Source: an uncultured Chlorobiaceae bacterium (GTDB taxonomy: Bacteria; Bacteroidota; Chlorobiia; Chlorobiales; Chlorobiaceae). Taken from it: a stretch of 64,000 bases of DNA. The first letter of the stretch is position 1. Each line of letters starts with the position of its first letter. The notes below the pieces were generated by a model. The model had not been told where the DNA came from, did not search any database, and worked only from the letters and a program-made list of their open reading frames with translations. The translations under genes were made by a program, and so were the position numbers. The stretch covers positions 1-64,000 of the forward strand of contig CAIRXW010000045.1 of the NCBI GenBank assembly GCA_903882665.1, given 5' to 3'. This document shows positions 7,233 to 15,668 of the stretch, piece by piece.

Positions 7233-8690
7233 CTATTTTGTTTTAGGGGCTGTCTGGCGATTTTCGTAATCGTGATAGTAGCCCACTTCGACATTTTCAA
7301 GGATCGCCAGAGCATCATCGGTCAGGACGGCCAGTGATGAGTAGAGCGTAAGCAGATAGGAGGCGACGCCAAGTTTGTCGAGTCCCATAAGCCTTGCTGA
7401 AAGGCTTGGGCTGATCTCTCCGGGGATTCCGGCCTGATGCAGTCCAACGACACCCTGCTCATTTTCGCCGACACGGACGAGTATAATATTGGTTGTGCCG
7501 TGAGCTGATTTTTTGTTTTTGTTGATTTCAAGCTTGTCGCACGGAACAAGTGGTACGCCACGCCAGGTCAGGACAGGAGTTCCAAAGAGATTGATGGTCG
7601 GTGGAGGAACGCCGCGCCAGGTGCATTCGCGTTCGAAGGCTGCAATGGCTTTTGGGTGAGCGATAAAGAATGCCGGCTTTTTCCACACCTTGGTGAGCAA
7701 ATCGTCAAGGTCATCCGGTGTTGGTGTGCCGTAGCGGGTGCTGATGCGCTGGCCGGGATCGGCAGAATGAAGCAGGCCGAACTCCCGGTTGTTGATGAAT
7801 TCCCACTCCTGACGCTCCTTGATGCCTTCGATCGTCAGGCGCATCTGCTGCTCTATCTGGTTGTAGGGCTCATTGTAGAGGTCAGATACCCTCGTGTGGA
7901 CACGGACAACAGTCTGTATTGCCTGAAGCGAGTACTCTCGGGGTTTGTTGGAGTAATCGACATAGGTTTCCGGGATTTCGACATTTTCAGCGAAACCGGC
8001 AATAAGGTCAATGTGCTTTTCGCCATGTTTGTTGACCGTCGAGCGGATTTTAAGGTACTCTTCGACCGAAGCCTGAAAAGATTCCTTCAGTGACGGGGAT
8101 TCTTTGAAGAGCTTTTCGATATCGACGCTGGAGAGTGAGAAATAGGAACCAGGGGTAATGGTGCGGATGGTGACCGACGATGGCTTGTCGGAGACAAGGT
8201 CTTCTTCACCGAAATATTCACCCTCCGAAAGCAGGGCGATACGAAGATCCTCTCCGTGAAGCCCCTTGCTTAAAATTTCGACCTGGCCGTGAGCAATGAT
8301 AAAGATTTTATGGCGGTCTTCGCCTTCAAGGATCAGGGTGTTGCCAAGCCCGGCCTCTTCAAGCACAAACTTTCTTGCCAGGTTGCTGATGATTTCGTCA
8401 TCAAACGAAGCGAAGAGCGGAATGCTTTTCAGGGATTCCGGCTTGAATGATGCGATGCCTCTATGAAAATCAATGTCGATGCGCTCGGGTTTCTGCAGTT
8501 CGATCTTGGTGCGGTTGACGCGGTAGGTGCCGGATGAGACATGAACCCACGGGAGCAGCTTTAAGAGCCATCTCGGGGTTATGGAGTTCATCTGGGGAGC
8601 GGTTTTGGTTGTATTCGCCAGATTTCTTGCTACAGTGGTGGTTACACTGCGCTGTAATTGACTGTTTGGTTCCTGTTGTGCGTTTGACAT
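7233..8690 (-). CDS. Family 2B encapsulin shell protein with cNMP-binding-like domain
   Basis: 485 residues. The N-terminus has the family 2 extended arm with an SRPI-like LQRSVTTTVARNLANTTK at 12-29 and the helical start of the HK97 fold near 38-60. Residues about 85-215 are an inserted cyclic-nucleotide-binding-type beta roll (PLFASFDDEIISNLA, then GEDRHKIFIIAHGQVEI, EGEYFGEEDLV), which defines subfamily 2B. Residues 225-485 continue the HK97 shell fold (VVRVHTRVSDLYNEPYNQIE, then EWEFINN, GLHQAGIPGEISPSLSARLM). The usual phosphate-cassette Pro-Arg is replaced (DKPSSVTIRT), so nucleotide binding may be lost. The shell should self-assemble and enclose the neighbouring desulfurase. Known family 2 systems store elemental sulfur; that role here is inferred. 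Confidence 0.93.
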   Translation of the reverse strand: MSNAQQEPNSQLQRSVTTTVARNLANTTKTAPQMNSITPRWLLKLLPWVHVSSGTYRVNRTKIELQKPERIDIDFHRGIASFKPESLKSIPLFASFDDEIISNLARKFVLEEAGLGNTLILEGEDRHKIFIIAHGQVEILSKGLHGEDLRIALLSEGEYFGEEDLVSDKPSSVTIRTITPGSYFSLSSVDIEKLFKESPSLKESFQASVEEYLKIRSTVNKHGEKHIDLIAGFAENVEIPETYVDYSNKPREYSLQAIQTVVRVHTRVSDLYNEPYNQIEQQMRLTIEGIKERQEWEFINNREFGLLHSADPGQRISTRYGTPTPDDLDDLLTKVWKKPAFFIAHPKAIAAFERECTWRGVPPPTINLFGTPVLTWRGVPLVPCDKLEINKNKKSAHGTTNIILVRVGENEQGVVGLHQAGIPGEISPSLSARLMGLDKLGVASYLLTLYSSLAVLTDDALAILENVEVGYYHDYENRQTAPKTK

Positions 8691-8756
8691 GGTTGAGCTA
8701 TGGTTTAAAAGTTGTTGGTGAACAATGTGTTCTGAGCACCAAAAACGGCCTGTTTT

Positions 8757-9710
8757 TTAAATAATGACGGATTCATTTTCAAACTGGTAGAGGAGTGTCG
8801 AAAGATATCGCTCTCCGGTATCAGGCAGAATGACGACAATTCGTTTTCCCTTGTTCTCTTCGCGTTGAGCCAGTTGCAGGGCAGCGTAAACGGCGGCACC
8901 TGACGATATGCCGACAATAAGTCCTTCAGTTCTGGCAAGCTCACGACCGGTGCGCAGGGCATCTTCGTTTTTGACCGGGAAAATTTCATCAATAACCTCT
9001 TTGTTCAGGATATCGGGGAGAAACCCGGCGCCAATACCTTGTATTTTGTGTGGACCTGGTTTGCCGCCAGCAATAACCTGTGAGTCGAACGGCTCAACAG
9101 CGACAATTTTAATTTCAGGATTTCGCTGTTTGAGCACCTCTCCCACACCGGTAATGGTGCCGCCGGTTCCAACGCCGCTGACAAAAATATCGACGTTACC
9201 ATCGGTATCGTTCCATATCTCCAGGGCGGTTGTTGTTCGGTGAATTTCAGGATTTGCCGGGTTTTTGAACTGCTGCGGAATAAAGGAGTTCGGAAATTTT
9301 TCGTGCAGTTCATTGGCTTTTTTGATTGCGCCAAGCATTCCTTCTGATCCGGGCGTCAGAACCAGTTCGGCACCGAGAGCTTTGAGGAGGTTTCTGCGTT
9401 CAATACTCATCGTTTCAGGCATGGCAAGGATCAGGCGGTACCCTTTGGCAGCGGCAATAAAGGCCAGGGCAATGCCGGTATTGCCGCTTGTCGGCTCGAT
9501 GATGACACTCTCCTTGTTGATGAATCCCTGCTTTTCAGCATCTTCGATCATTGAAAAACCGATGCGATCCTTGACGCTGCCTCCGGGGTTGAAGTATTCG
9601 AGTTTGGCAATAATCGTTGCCTCGGCCTCATGTTCCCGACTGAAATTTCCCAGTTCAAGAAGAGGGGTGTTGCCGATAAGATCGGTCAACTTTTTTGCAA
9701 TACGTCCCAT
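8757..9710 (-). CDS. cysK: O-acetylserine sulfhydrylase (cysteine synthase)
   Basis: Makes L-cysteine from O-acetylserine and sulfide with PLP. The 317-residue length and motifs are classical: [10 protein letters not shown] with the PLP Lys47, the substrate-binding [13 protein letters not shown], the phosphate loop [11 protein letters not shown], and the C-terminal [12 protein letters not shown]. It is the promoter-proximal gene of a minus-strand run followed 66 bp later by the encapsulin and then the desulfurase. This links cysteine synthesis to cysteine desulfuration: sulfide could be fixed into cysteine and its sulfur deposited inside the shell. The ATG at 9710 gives the standard N-terminus ([16 protein letters not shown] at 9-24). 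Confidence 0.95.
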   Translation of the reverse strand: MGRIAKKLTDLIGNTPLLELGNFSREHEAEATIIAKLEYFNPGGSVKDRIGFSMIEDAEKQGFINKESVIIEPTSGNTGIALAFIAAAKGYRLILAMPETMSIERRNLLKALGAELVLTPGSEGMLGAIKKANELHEKFPNSFIPQQFKNPANPEIHRTTTALEIWNDTDGNVDIFVSGVGTGGTITGVGEVLKQRNPEIKIVAVEPFDSQVIAGGKPGPHKIQGIGAGFLPDILNKEVIDEIFPVKNEDALRTGRELARTEGLIVGISSGAAVYAALQLAQREENKGKRIVVILPDTGERYLSTLLYQFENESVII

Positions 9711-10061
9711 GTCTGGTGATTTTTAATAGGGATGTTGAAAATCTCTCAGTCACAATTGTTAATGATTTAATGGTGAACGGTATTGTTTTTATTTGGCATT
9801 TCCTAATCATTTTTTTTCTGATCGAGCCCGTCACTTTTACCTTATTTCCCTCATTTGCCTCTCACTTGCGCCGCTATCAGCGTATAAAAAAATATCTTTG
9901 TAAAGTGGGCAAAGAATGGTAGATTTTCGCCGGATTGACTGGTGAGTCTGAACGATTTGCATTTGCTTCGTTTCAATGCAGACAAGCGTCCCTGACCAGG
10001 TATTGAAAAAAGACCATAAGTTCGATGCCTCCCCTTTCTGTCTTGATATCAATGCCGGGTT
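9711..10061. other. Divergent promoter region, cysK / NRAMP-like transporter
   Basis: 350 bp between divergent operons, A+T-rich near cysK. No open frame here has a credible start or motif. It must hold promoters for both operons and the leader of the transporter mRNA. I looked for a known Mg2+ or Mn2+ riboswitch and recognised none. Confidence 0.4.
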
Positions 10062-11354
10062 TTGTCAACGTCCAACTCAACGGATATGGATTTTTTTTCC
10101 GTTCTCTACTACCGGTTCAAAAAAGTCTGGAAAGCCGTCCGCCTTTACCTTGTTATAGCAGGCCCTGGCCTTGTGGTGATGATCGCCGACAATGATGCTG
10201 GCGGTATTACAACTTATGCCGCTACGGGTGCCAAATACGGGTATCATCTGATATGGTTTTTGCTTCTTCTCATTCCAGTGGCCTATTATGTACAGGAGAT
10301 GACGGTGAGACTCGGAGCGGTGACCAAACGTGGACATGCCGAGGCAATTTTTGAAAGTTTCGGGGCTTTCTGGGGGTGGTTTTCACTGCTTGATCTCATG
10401 ATCGTTGACTGGCTGACGCTGGTTACTGAATTTGTGGGGATGACGGCAGCGCTCGGTATTTTTGGAGTTCCTGCCTGGTTGACCGTGATCGTCGTAGTTC
10501 TGCTCATGAGCATTATTGTGCTGAACGGGCGTTACTGGACATGGGAAAAGATTGCACTTGGATTCTGTCTGCTGAACCTGATCTATATTCCTGCGGCATT
10601 CATGGTTAACCCTTCACTTTCTGACATAGCCGGTCAGGGGCTTATTCCCAATCTTCCCGGCGGTCTTACCAATGAGCTTTTTTTTCTGCTCATGGCCAAT
10701 ATCGGCACCACCATTGCGCCGTGGATGCTCTTTTTCCAGCAAAGTTCAGTTGTTGACAAGGGATTGCAGGAAAAAGATATCAAGATGGGGAAGCTTGATA
10801 CGTTTATCGGCTCGATCATTACGGTTTCGATTGCGATTTTCATTGTGATTGTAACAGGAACCCTGTTGCATGGAACACCAATCGATGATGCCGCCACCGC
10901 AGCCAAGCTGTTGATGAAAACGAACCACTATGTTGGTGCTTTCATGGCCATAGGGCTTTTTGATGCCGGTCTGCTTGGGGCCATCTGCATATCGCTGGCA
11001 AGTTCCTGGGCCTTTGGTGAAATTTTTGGATGGGCCCACTCCCTGAATACCAAGGTGAAGGAAGCTCCCTGGTTTTATATCTCCTTTTTCATTACCCTGG
11101 CGACTGCCGGCGTTGTTCCCCTGATACCGGGCGCCCCGCTTGTGCTCATTACGCTTTTTGTCCAGGTTATTGCGGTCACGCTTTTGCCTGCAGCGCTGGT
11201 CTTTCTGATACTTTTGCTCAACGACAAAAAGACGATGGGGGAGTATGCCAATACCCGGTTGCAGAATATTGTCAGCACCATTATTGTTGTCTCAATTATC
11301 ATACTCTCAACCATGTACGGAGTCAGTGCACTTTTCCCAAATCTTTTCCAGTAA
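10062..11354 (+). CDS. NRAMP-related divalent metal transporter with altered metal site
   Basis: 430 residues from a TTG start, or 422 from the ATG at 10086; the choice is open. An integral membrane protein with about eleven hydrophobic segments and the SLC11/NRAMP architecture. Two binding-site helices depart from Mn/Fe transporters: TM1 reads NDAGG where canonical NRAMPs have DPGN, and TM6 reads APWM where they have MPHN. The TM1 Asp is kept, while the Asn and the metal-binding Met are lost. Loss of the sulfur ligand is the hallmark of NRAMP-related Mg2+ transporters (NRMTs), so Mg2+ is the best guess. Two genes follow at once: a one-helix peptide and an MgtE_N/CBS protein, consistent with magnesium. 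Substrate is inference; the transporter class is firm. Confidence 0.85.
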   Translation: MSTSNSTDMDFFSVLYYRFKKVWKAVRLYLVIAGPGLVVMIADNDAGGITTYAATGAKYGYHLIWFLLLLIPVAYYVQEMTVRLGAVTKRGHAEAIFESFGAFWGWFSLLDLMIVDWLTLVTEFVGMTAALGIFGVPAWLTVIVVVLLMSIIVLNGRYWTWEKIALGFCLLNLIYIPAAFMVNPSLSDIAGQGLIPNLPGGLTNELFFLLMANIGTTIAPWMLFFQQSSVVDKGLQEKDIKMGKLDTFIGSIITVSIAIFIVIVTGTLLHGTPIDDAATAAKLLMKTNHYVGAFMAIGLFDAGLLGAICISLASSWAFGEIFGWAHSLNTKVKEAPWFYISFFITLATAGVVPLIPGAPLVLITLFVQVIAVTLLPAALVFLILLLNDKKTMGEYANTRLQNIVSTIIVVSIIILSTMYGVSALFPNLFQ

Positions 11355-11366
11355 AGGTGTCAGGCC

Positions 11367-11543
11367 ATGAGGACAATCAACCAGTTTATCAACAAGATCC
11401 GTGAGATCAACCTGCGCTATGCCAAGCCAAAAGTCGAAATGTCGCGGGCGGTCAAAATCTCTTTGGCGGTACTCCGGGTTTATCTGTTTCTTCTGGTGGT
11501 GCTGATGATCTATAAATTCATAACGGTTATGAATGTTTTATAA
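11367..11543 (+). CDS. 58-residue single-helix membrane protein
   Basis: A 58-residue frame 12 bp after the transporter stop codon and 15 bp before the MgtE_N/CBS gene, all on one strand. The first 30 residues are basic and amphipathic (INKIREINLRYAKPKVEM), then one hydrophobic helix (ISLAVLRVYLFLLVVLMIY, 31-49) and a short tail. The topology and position suggest an accessory subunit of the transporter or a tether between it and the soluble partner. I recognise no family. Tight spacing and the clean fit of one helix support that it is real. Confidence 0.7.
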   Translation: MRTINQFINKIREINLRYAKPKVEMSRAVKISLAVLRVYLFLLVVLMIYKFITVMNVL

Positions 11544-11558
11544 AAAGGGAGACGATGA

Positions 11559-12809
11559 ATGGTTACTGTACTGGATCGTGAATTTTTTCTGAGCGAAATT
11601 GTTGGTCGCCGGATCTATCTCAAATCGAACTCAATCGGCAAGCTTAAAGATCTTGTTATTCAGGAGAATGCTGGCAAAATTCCTGAAGTAACCCACTTGC
11701 TTGTTCATCGCCCTTACGGTGATTCCCGCCTTTTGATTCCCTGGGAGAAAATCACCCTGATTTCAAATACGGAGATTGTTTCGGAAATTACCAGCACCGA
11801 AGGGTACGAACTTGACCCTCTCAATAACCACATTTTTCTGAAAGACTATATCCTCGACAAGAAAATTCTTGACATGGATGACCATGAAATTGAGGTGGTC
11901 TACGACGTAAAGCTTCTCTTTCAGAATGAACGGCTTTTTGTCAGCGAAGTGGATTTCAACCGTTTTCGCATTCTCCGCAGGATGGGCTTTAAAAAGCTTG
12001 CCAACTATCTTGCCCGATACAAGGAGGGCTCCAGCATTTCATGGCTCTATGTTCAGCCGCTGCCCGAAACCATTGGAAGCTTTGAGGGTAATGTGAAGCT
12101 CAATGTGCTCAAGGAAAATATCAATGACATCCATCCTGTTGATCTTGCCGATATTCTTGAAGAGCTGGAAGGGAATCAACGCCTGGCGGTCTTCAACGAG
12201 ATTGAACCGGAACTTGCCTCAGACACCCTCGAAGAGGTTGAGCCAAGGGTGCAGCGGGAACTGATTCGCTCCATGGAAAAAGTGCGGGCTGCCGGATTGA
12301 TCAACGAAATGAGCCCTGCACAGGTTGCCGGAATACTTTCAATACTGCCGGCTTCTGATGCCGATGAGATTATCGAATTTGTCGATAGTGAAAATAAGCA
12401 GAGGGTACAGCAGATCATCGACCAGCATGATGAAAACATTATGCTCTACTCTACCCAGAAGGTGATCAAACGGCCTGTCGAGACCATTGTCAAGGATGTC
12501 ATAGGCAATTATCGTGCGGTTGCCTGTGATATGGATGTTATCATGTATGTCTATGTCGTCGATACCCAGAATACTCTTCAGGGTGTTGTCGATATCAGGG
12601 AGCTGATTGAGGCTGACCCGGAGCAGACACTTGGTGAAATTATGACTGACAGTCTGATCACGCTGAACCCGGATGATACGCTTCATGATGCTGTTGACAT
12701 GTTTTTCCGTTACTCCTTCCGGGCAATCCCGATCACTGATGACAATGATTATCTGCTCGGTGTTGTCTCTTTTCATGATATCAAGGGAATCAAGCCCCGT
12801 CTGGATTAA
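11559..12809 (+). CDS. Soluble PRC-barrel / MgtE N-domain / CBS-pair protein
   Basis: 416 residues without a membrane segment. Residues 1-135 look like two PRC-barrel-type beta units (SNSIGKLKDLVIQ, then HEIEVVYDVKLLF). Residues about 188-290 are an MgtE N-terminal superhelical domain (DIHPVDLADILEELEG, then MSPAQVAGILSILPASDADEII). Residues 295-412 are a CBS pair (LGEIMTDSLITLNPDDTLHDAV, then FRAIPITDDNDYLLGVV). In MgtE these two modules sense Mg2+ and gate the fused channel; here the channel is missing and an NRAMP-like transporter lies just upstream. I infer a detached regulatory subunit. An AGGGAG box seven bases upstream fixes the ATG at 11559. Confidence 0.88.
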   Translation: MVTVLDREFFLSEIVGRRIYLKSNSIGKLKDLVIQENAGKIPEVTHLLVHRPYGDSRLLIPWEKITLISNTEIVSEITSTEGYELDPLNNHIFLKDYILDKKILDMDDHEIEVVYDVKLLFQNERLFVSEVDFNRFRILRRMGFKKLANYLARYKEGSSISWLYVQPLPETIGSFEGNVKLNVLKENINDIHPVDLADILEELEGNQRLAVFNEIEPELASDTLEEVEPRVQRELIRSMEKVRAAGLINEMSPAQVAGILSILPASDADEIIEFVDSENKQRVQQIIDQHDENIMLYSTQKVIKRPVETIVKDVIGNYRAVACDMDVIMYVYVVDTQNTLQGVVDIRELIEADPEQTLGEIMTDSLITLNPDDTLHDAVDMFFRYSFRAIPITDDNDYLLGVVSFHDIKGIKPRLD

Positions 12810-12851
12810 CTTGTTGACAAAACGTTGCTGTGAATGGCTTTGAACGATAAG

Positions 12852-13248
12852 ATGGGTCGTGCACTCCGGGCGGTAGCTTTACTTGAAGCCTGCAAAAAAC
12901 ATTCCAAAGATCTTTATAGAGGCATCCCGCAACCTGACGGATGCCCGTCTCCTGCTTCTGGCATTCTTTGCATGTTTATACTCCTCCATGCGGTTTGTTG
13001 AGGCTTATGGACTATGGTTCGCAAGGCGATGGGCGGAATGGTTTGCATTGTTAAGCGGATCAGTTTATTTGCCGGTTGAACTGTACGAGCTTGTAAAAGG
13101 TGTTACCTGGATCAAAATTGTGTTTATCTTGGTTAACTTTACTGTTGTGCTTTACATGGCCGTTATGCTCAAACGAAATGGAAAAAGGCATGCCGATAAT
13201 AAAACCGCTATCGGTGCCAATGGAGCTGACCGCCATGCAGGGAGTTAG
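12852..13248 (+). pseudogene. DUF2127 membrane protein gene, internally deleted and frameshifted
   Basis: From the ATG at 12852 the frame reads MGRALRAVALLEACK, the typical DUF2127 start, then runs into a wrong frame and stops near 12998. The other frame, open from 12877 to 13248, carries the remaining two thirds of the family: LTDARLLLLAFFACLYS, then RFVEAYGLWFARRWAEWFA, LSGSVYLPVELYEL and a last hydrophobic helix. The first transmembrane segment and the loop expected between the two parts (roughly 35 residues) are missing at the joint near 12893-12905. I read this as an internal deletion that also shifted the frame. A shortened protein from the TTG at 12883 is possible but would lack the first helix. 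Confidence 0.65.
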
Positions 13249-13300
13249 AGTCTCGTTTACCTATTGAAATAGCGAACTACAGGATCTTTTTTAGCAAGAT

Positions 13301-13882
13301 ATGATCGATACTCCACTATATCGAGAAGAGCAGCAGTTCAGTGATCAGGAGCTGGTTACAAAGACGATTAAAAACAAACAGGCATTCGCAGCGATTGTTG
13401 ATCGATATGAAGCCCCTCTTTTGCGATATATCTCCCGTCTTGGATGCAAGGAGACAAGCGTAGCGCGGGATCTGTTACAGGAGATATTTATTAAAACCTT
13501 TGTCCATCTCAATGACTATGACCATTCGCTTCAGTTTTCATCGTGGATCTACCGAATCGCACATAATGAAACAGTCAGTTATTTTCGAAAGGAAAAGAGC
13601 CGTCCGGGCGTACTAACGAGGGTAGAGGATTTTTTTCGTTTTGAAACTATTGCCGATGATGTAAGCTTAAGCGATCAGAAGGAGCAGCAGCATACCGTTT
13701 TGGAAATAAAGGAAGCAGTGGATCGGCTTGAGTCACGGTACCGGGAGGTTATTGTGCTGAAGTTTTTTGAAGAAAAATCCTACGAGGAGATCTCTGATAT
13801 TCTGCAAATTCCCCAGGGGACGGTTGCAACGCTTATCAGTCGGGCAAAGAAAAAAATCAAAATTTATCTTGAAAAGAGTTAG
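13301..13882 (+). CDS. ECF-type RNA polymerase sigma factor
   Basis: 193 residues, the usual ECF sigma length. Region 2 is at about 20-95 (FAAIVDRYEAPLLRYISRLG, then DLLQEIFIKTFVHL, FSSWIYRIAHNETVSYFRK), a short linker follows, and region 4 is at about 135-190 (LESRYREVIVLKFFEEKSYEEI, then IPQGTVATLISRAKKKI). It would direct RNA polymerase to stress or envelope promoters. The next gene begins 11 bp later and encodes a membrane protein, the place where anti-sigma factors usually sit. No clear Shine-Dalgarno is visible before the ATG. The target regulon cannot be told from here. Confidence 0.92.
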   Translation: MIDTPLYREEQQFSDQELVTKTIKNKQAFAAIVDRYEAPLLRYISRLGCKETSVARDLLQEIFIKTFVHLNDYDHSLQFSSWIYRIAHNETVSYFRKEKSRPGVLTRVEDFFRFETIADDVSLSDQKEQQHTVLEIKEAVDRLESRYREVIVLKFFEEKSYEEISDILQIPQGTVATLISRAKKKIKIYLEKS

Positions 13883-13893
13883 CGGTAAGATTC

Positions 13894-14682
13894 ATGCAGA
13901 ATGCGAGATCGGGATTTATCCTGGAAGAAATTGAAAAAAGAAAGGCTGTTTTGATTCCTCGCTGGCATTTTCTTGTCAAGCGGTTCGGGTTTTGGATGCT
14001 TGCGGCAATTTCGGTGCTCACCGGAGCCATATCTATGGCAACGGCCATGTATGTTTTTCTGGATCATGATTTTATTGAAGATCATGACTATATCAACCGT
14101 TTATTTATTGAGCGCCCGATCATTGCTGATGTTATTGCAAGTATACCCTATTTGTGGCTTGCCGCTCTTGCACTGTTTGTCCTGATTGCATTTTTCGGGT
14201 TTCGGCACACAAGAAAAGGTTACCGTTATTCCGCAACCAGGGTTATTGCGGCATCCCTCTTTGCAAGCCTTTTGCTTAGTGCTGCTCTTAACACCCTCGA
14301 TATTGGCCAGTATATCCACCGTTACCTTATCGAAAATGTTCATGTTTACAACAAACTGATATATGCCAATGAACAACGCTGGACGAATTCAGAAAGAGGA
14401 TTGCTTGGCGGGAAGGTCATTAAGATCGACAAGCATAGCCATTTTATTGTTTTAATGGACTTTGGCAAGGCTATCTGGAGCGTTGATGTCAGTAAAGCCG
14501 AGGTGCGTCCAAAAACACCGATTGCTCCGGGAAAATATCTGAAACTTACAGGAGTGAAAACAGGCAAAAGAACTTTTCAGGCACTTTCAATACAGGGTTG
14601 GGAGAAGAGATATCGCAAGCGGGCCCAACCGTCACAAAAAATAACCCCGACAAAGAATGATGCGGATACAAAAGTTATTTGA
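13894..14682 (+). CDS. Membrane protein co-transcribed with the sigma factor
   Basis: 262 residues. Three hydrophobic helices are visible: FGFWMLAAISVLTGAISMATA at about 30-50, LWLAALALFVLIAFFGF at about 86-102, and VIAASLFASLLLSAAL at about 113-128. A C-terminal domain of about 110 residues follows that is beta-rich and Lys-rich (VIKIDKHSHFIVLMDFGKAIWSVDVSKAEV). The 11-bp gap to the ECF sigma gene points to one operon, so an anti-sigma role is possible. However, the first 25 residues lack an obvious zinc-binding HxxxCxxC anti-sigma motif. I do not recognise the family. Confidence 0.65.
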   Translation: MQNARSGFILEEIEKRKAVLIPRWHFLVKRFGFWMLAAISVLTGAISMATAMYVFLDHDFIEDHDYINRLFIERPIIADVIASIPYLWLAALALFVLIAFFGFRHTRKGYRYSATRVIAASLFASLLLSAALNTLDIGQYIHRYLIENVHVYNKLIYANEQRWTNSERGLLGGKVIKIDKHSHFIVLMDFGKAIWSVDVSKAEVRPKTPIAPGKYLKLTGVKTGKRTFQALSIQGWEKRYRKRAQPSQKITPTKNDADTKVI

Positions 14683-14700
14683 TTTCAATGCGTTATTGTC

Positions 14701-15150
14701 TTTTCTGTGACTGTGGTGATTGTCTGAACGCTGTTCATTCCGGAATGAACAGAAATGCACAAGTAAACGAGCGGGTTGTATGTTTTTTGAAAGAAAGCGT
14801 TGCGTGGTGCGTAGTAATAAAGAGGAAGACAAATGAATGGCTTCTGTTTCGTTACTTGAAAACAAAAAATAATCTGAACTATGAAAAAGAATTTTATTGC
14901 TGGCGTTATCGTCTCTCTTGCAATGGTCGGAATGTTTGGTGGCGTCTCTTTTGCTGAAAGCGCAACGGCTGCGAAGGCTGGTGTAACGACAGAGGCAAAA
15001 GCAGATGCTCCTGTAGCTAAAAAGAAAGCACCGAAAAAGGTTTCCAAAAAGAAATCAGCAAAGAAAGCTGTGGCCAAAAAGGTGGCAGCCAAGACAGTGG
15101 CCGCTCCTGAAGCAGCCAAGTAAGATTTTGTAGTTGACAAAAAGCGCAAG
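14701..15150 (+). repeat. Direct repeat copy A (gene plus leader)
   Basis: About 450 bp repeated at 16519-16968, offset about 1817 bp. The copies share the entire 80-codon gene with few changes, about 180 bp of 5' leader, and some 20 bp after the stop codon. The 60 bases directly before the ATG are identical. The outer leader has drifted more, with small insertions. Confidence 0.9.
14881..15123 (+). CDS. Secreted Lys/Ala-rich histone H1-like peptide, copy A
   Basis: 80 residues. The N-terminus is a Sec signal peptide (KK, then FIAGVIVSLAMVGMFGG, then a likely cleavage after VSFA). The mature part of about 55 residues is low-complexity Lys/Ala/Val/Pro with KKKAPKKVSKKK and AKKAVAKKVAAKT, much like a histone H1 tail. 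The exported peptide should be strongly cationic, so it may bind lipopolysaccharide, peptidoglycan or extracellular DNA, or act as a counter-ion; none is demonstrated. No Shine-Dalgarno precedes the ATG; instead an 11-codon frame starting at 14836 ends nine bases before it, hinting at coupled translation. A near-identical copy lies at 16698. Confidence 0.75.
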   Translation: MKKNFIAGVIVSLAMVGMFGGVSFAESATAAKAGVTTEAKADAPVAKKKAPKKVSKKKSAKKAVAKKVAAKTVAAPEAAK

Positions 15151-15230
15151 ATAAGTGAGCATGGTTTGATTTCGAGAAGGACGATGAAGATGGATTATCA
15201 GGGTATGCTCATCTCTTTATTTGTATGGAA

Positions 15231-15254
15231 AGGCCGCTTCTTAGGGAGTGGCCT
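15231..15254 (+). terminator. Probable terminator after copy A
   Basis: AGGCCGC (15231-15237) pairs with GTGGCCT (15248-15254), allowing one G-T pair, around a ten-base loop. The bases after it (CTCTTATAACTATGTTTTATT) are T-rich but interrupted, so termination may be partial. Confidence 0.5.
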
Positions 15255-15396
15255 CTCTTATAACTATGTTTTATTACTATGCTTTTGTTCTGAACACTTT
15301 CCCCCCCAAAAAAAAACGGTGTAACAGGATTGTCCTGAAAACATCACGGTGAGAACGGTTTCCTCGCCATTAAACAAGCATGATAACAGGAGCATT

Positions 15397-15645
15397 ATGA
15401 TGAAAAAAAACATTTTGTTGTTTGTCGGAATTGCCGGAATGCTTCTTGGCGCTCCCCTTGCTGATGCCCAGGCAAAAGTCGGTGCACATGTTGGCAATGA
15501 AAGCGCTGACGGTCACAGCCGCGGCCACCATCATCAACGCCATTTTCATAAAAAGAGTCACAGGCATGTCGTGGAAAGCAAAAAACATCATGACATCAAG
15601 TCCCGTCATCATGATGCCCGACATGACCAGGGTGTGAAAAACTGA
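15397..15645 (+). CDS. Secreted His-rich small protein
   Basis: 82 residues from the ATG at 15397, chosen because AGGAG lies six bases upstream. A signal peptide (MMKKNILLFVGIAGMLLG, then likely cleavage after ADA) precedes a mature chain very rich in His, Lys and Arg (GHHHQRHFHKKSHRH, then SKKHHDIKSRHHDARH). Such clusters can bind Ni, Zn or Cu ions; the function is not known. A paralogue with the same signal peptide pattern lies at 34515. It sits between the two copies of the Lys/Ala-rich gene and ends in a strong terminator. Confidence 0.75.
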   Translation: MMKKNILLFVGIAGMLLGAPLADAQAKVGAHVGNESADGHSRGHHHQRHFHKKSHRHVVESKKHHDIKSRHHDARHDQGVKN

Positions 15646-15668
15646 TTTTATTATTGATGATGACCGTT

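Noticed and set aside
14766-14880. Leader peptide control by an 18-codon frame upstream of the Lys-rich gene copy A
   Set aside because: That frame is not conserved in copy B; only the later 11-codon frame is kept in both.
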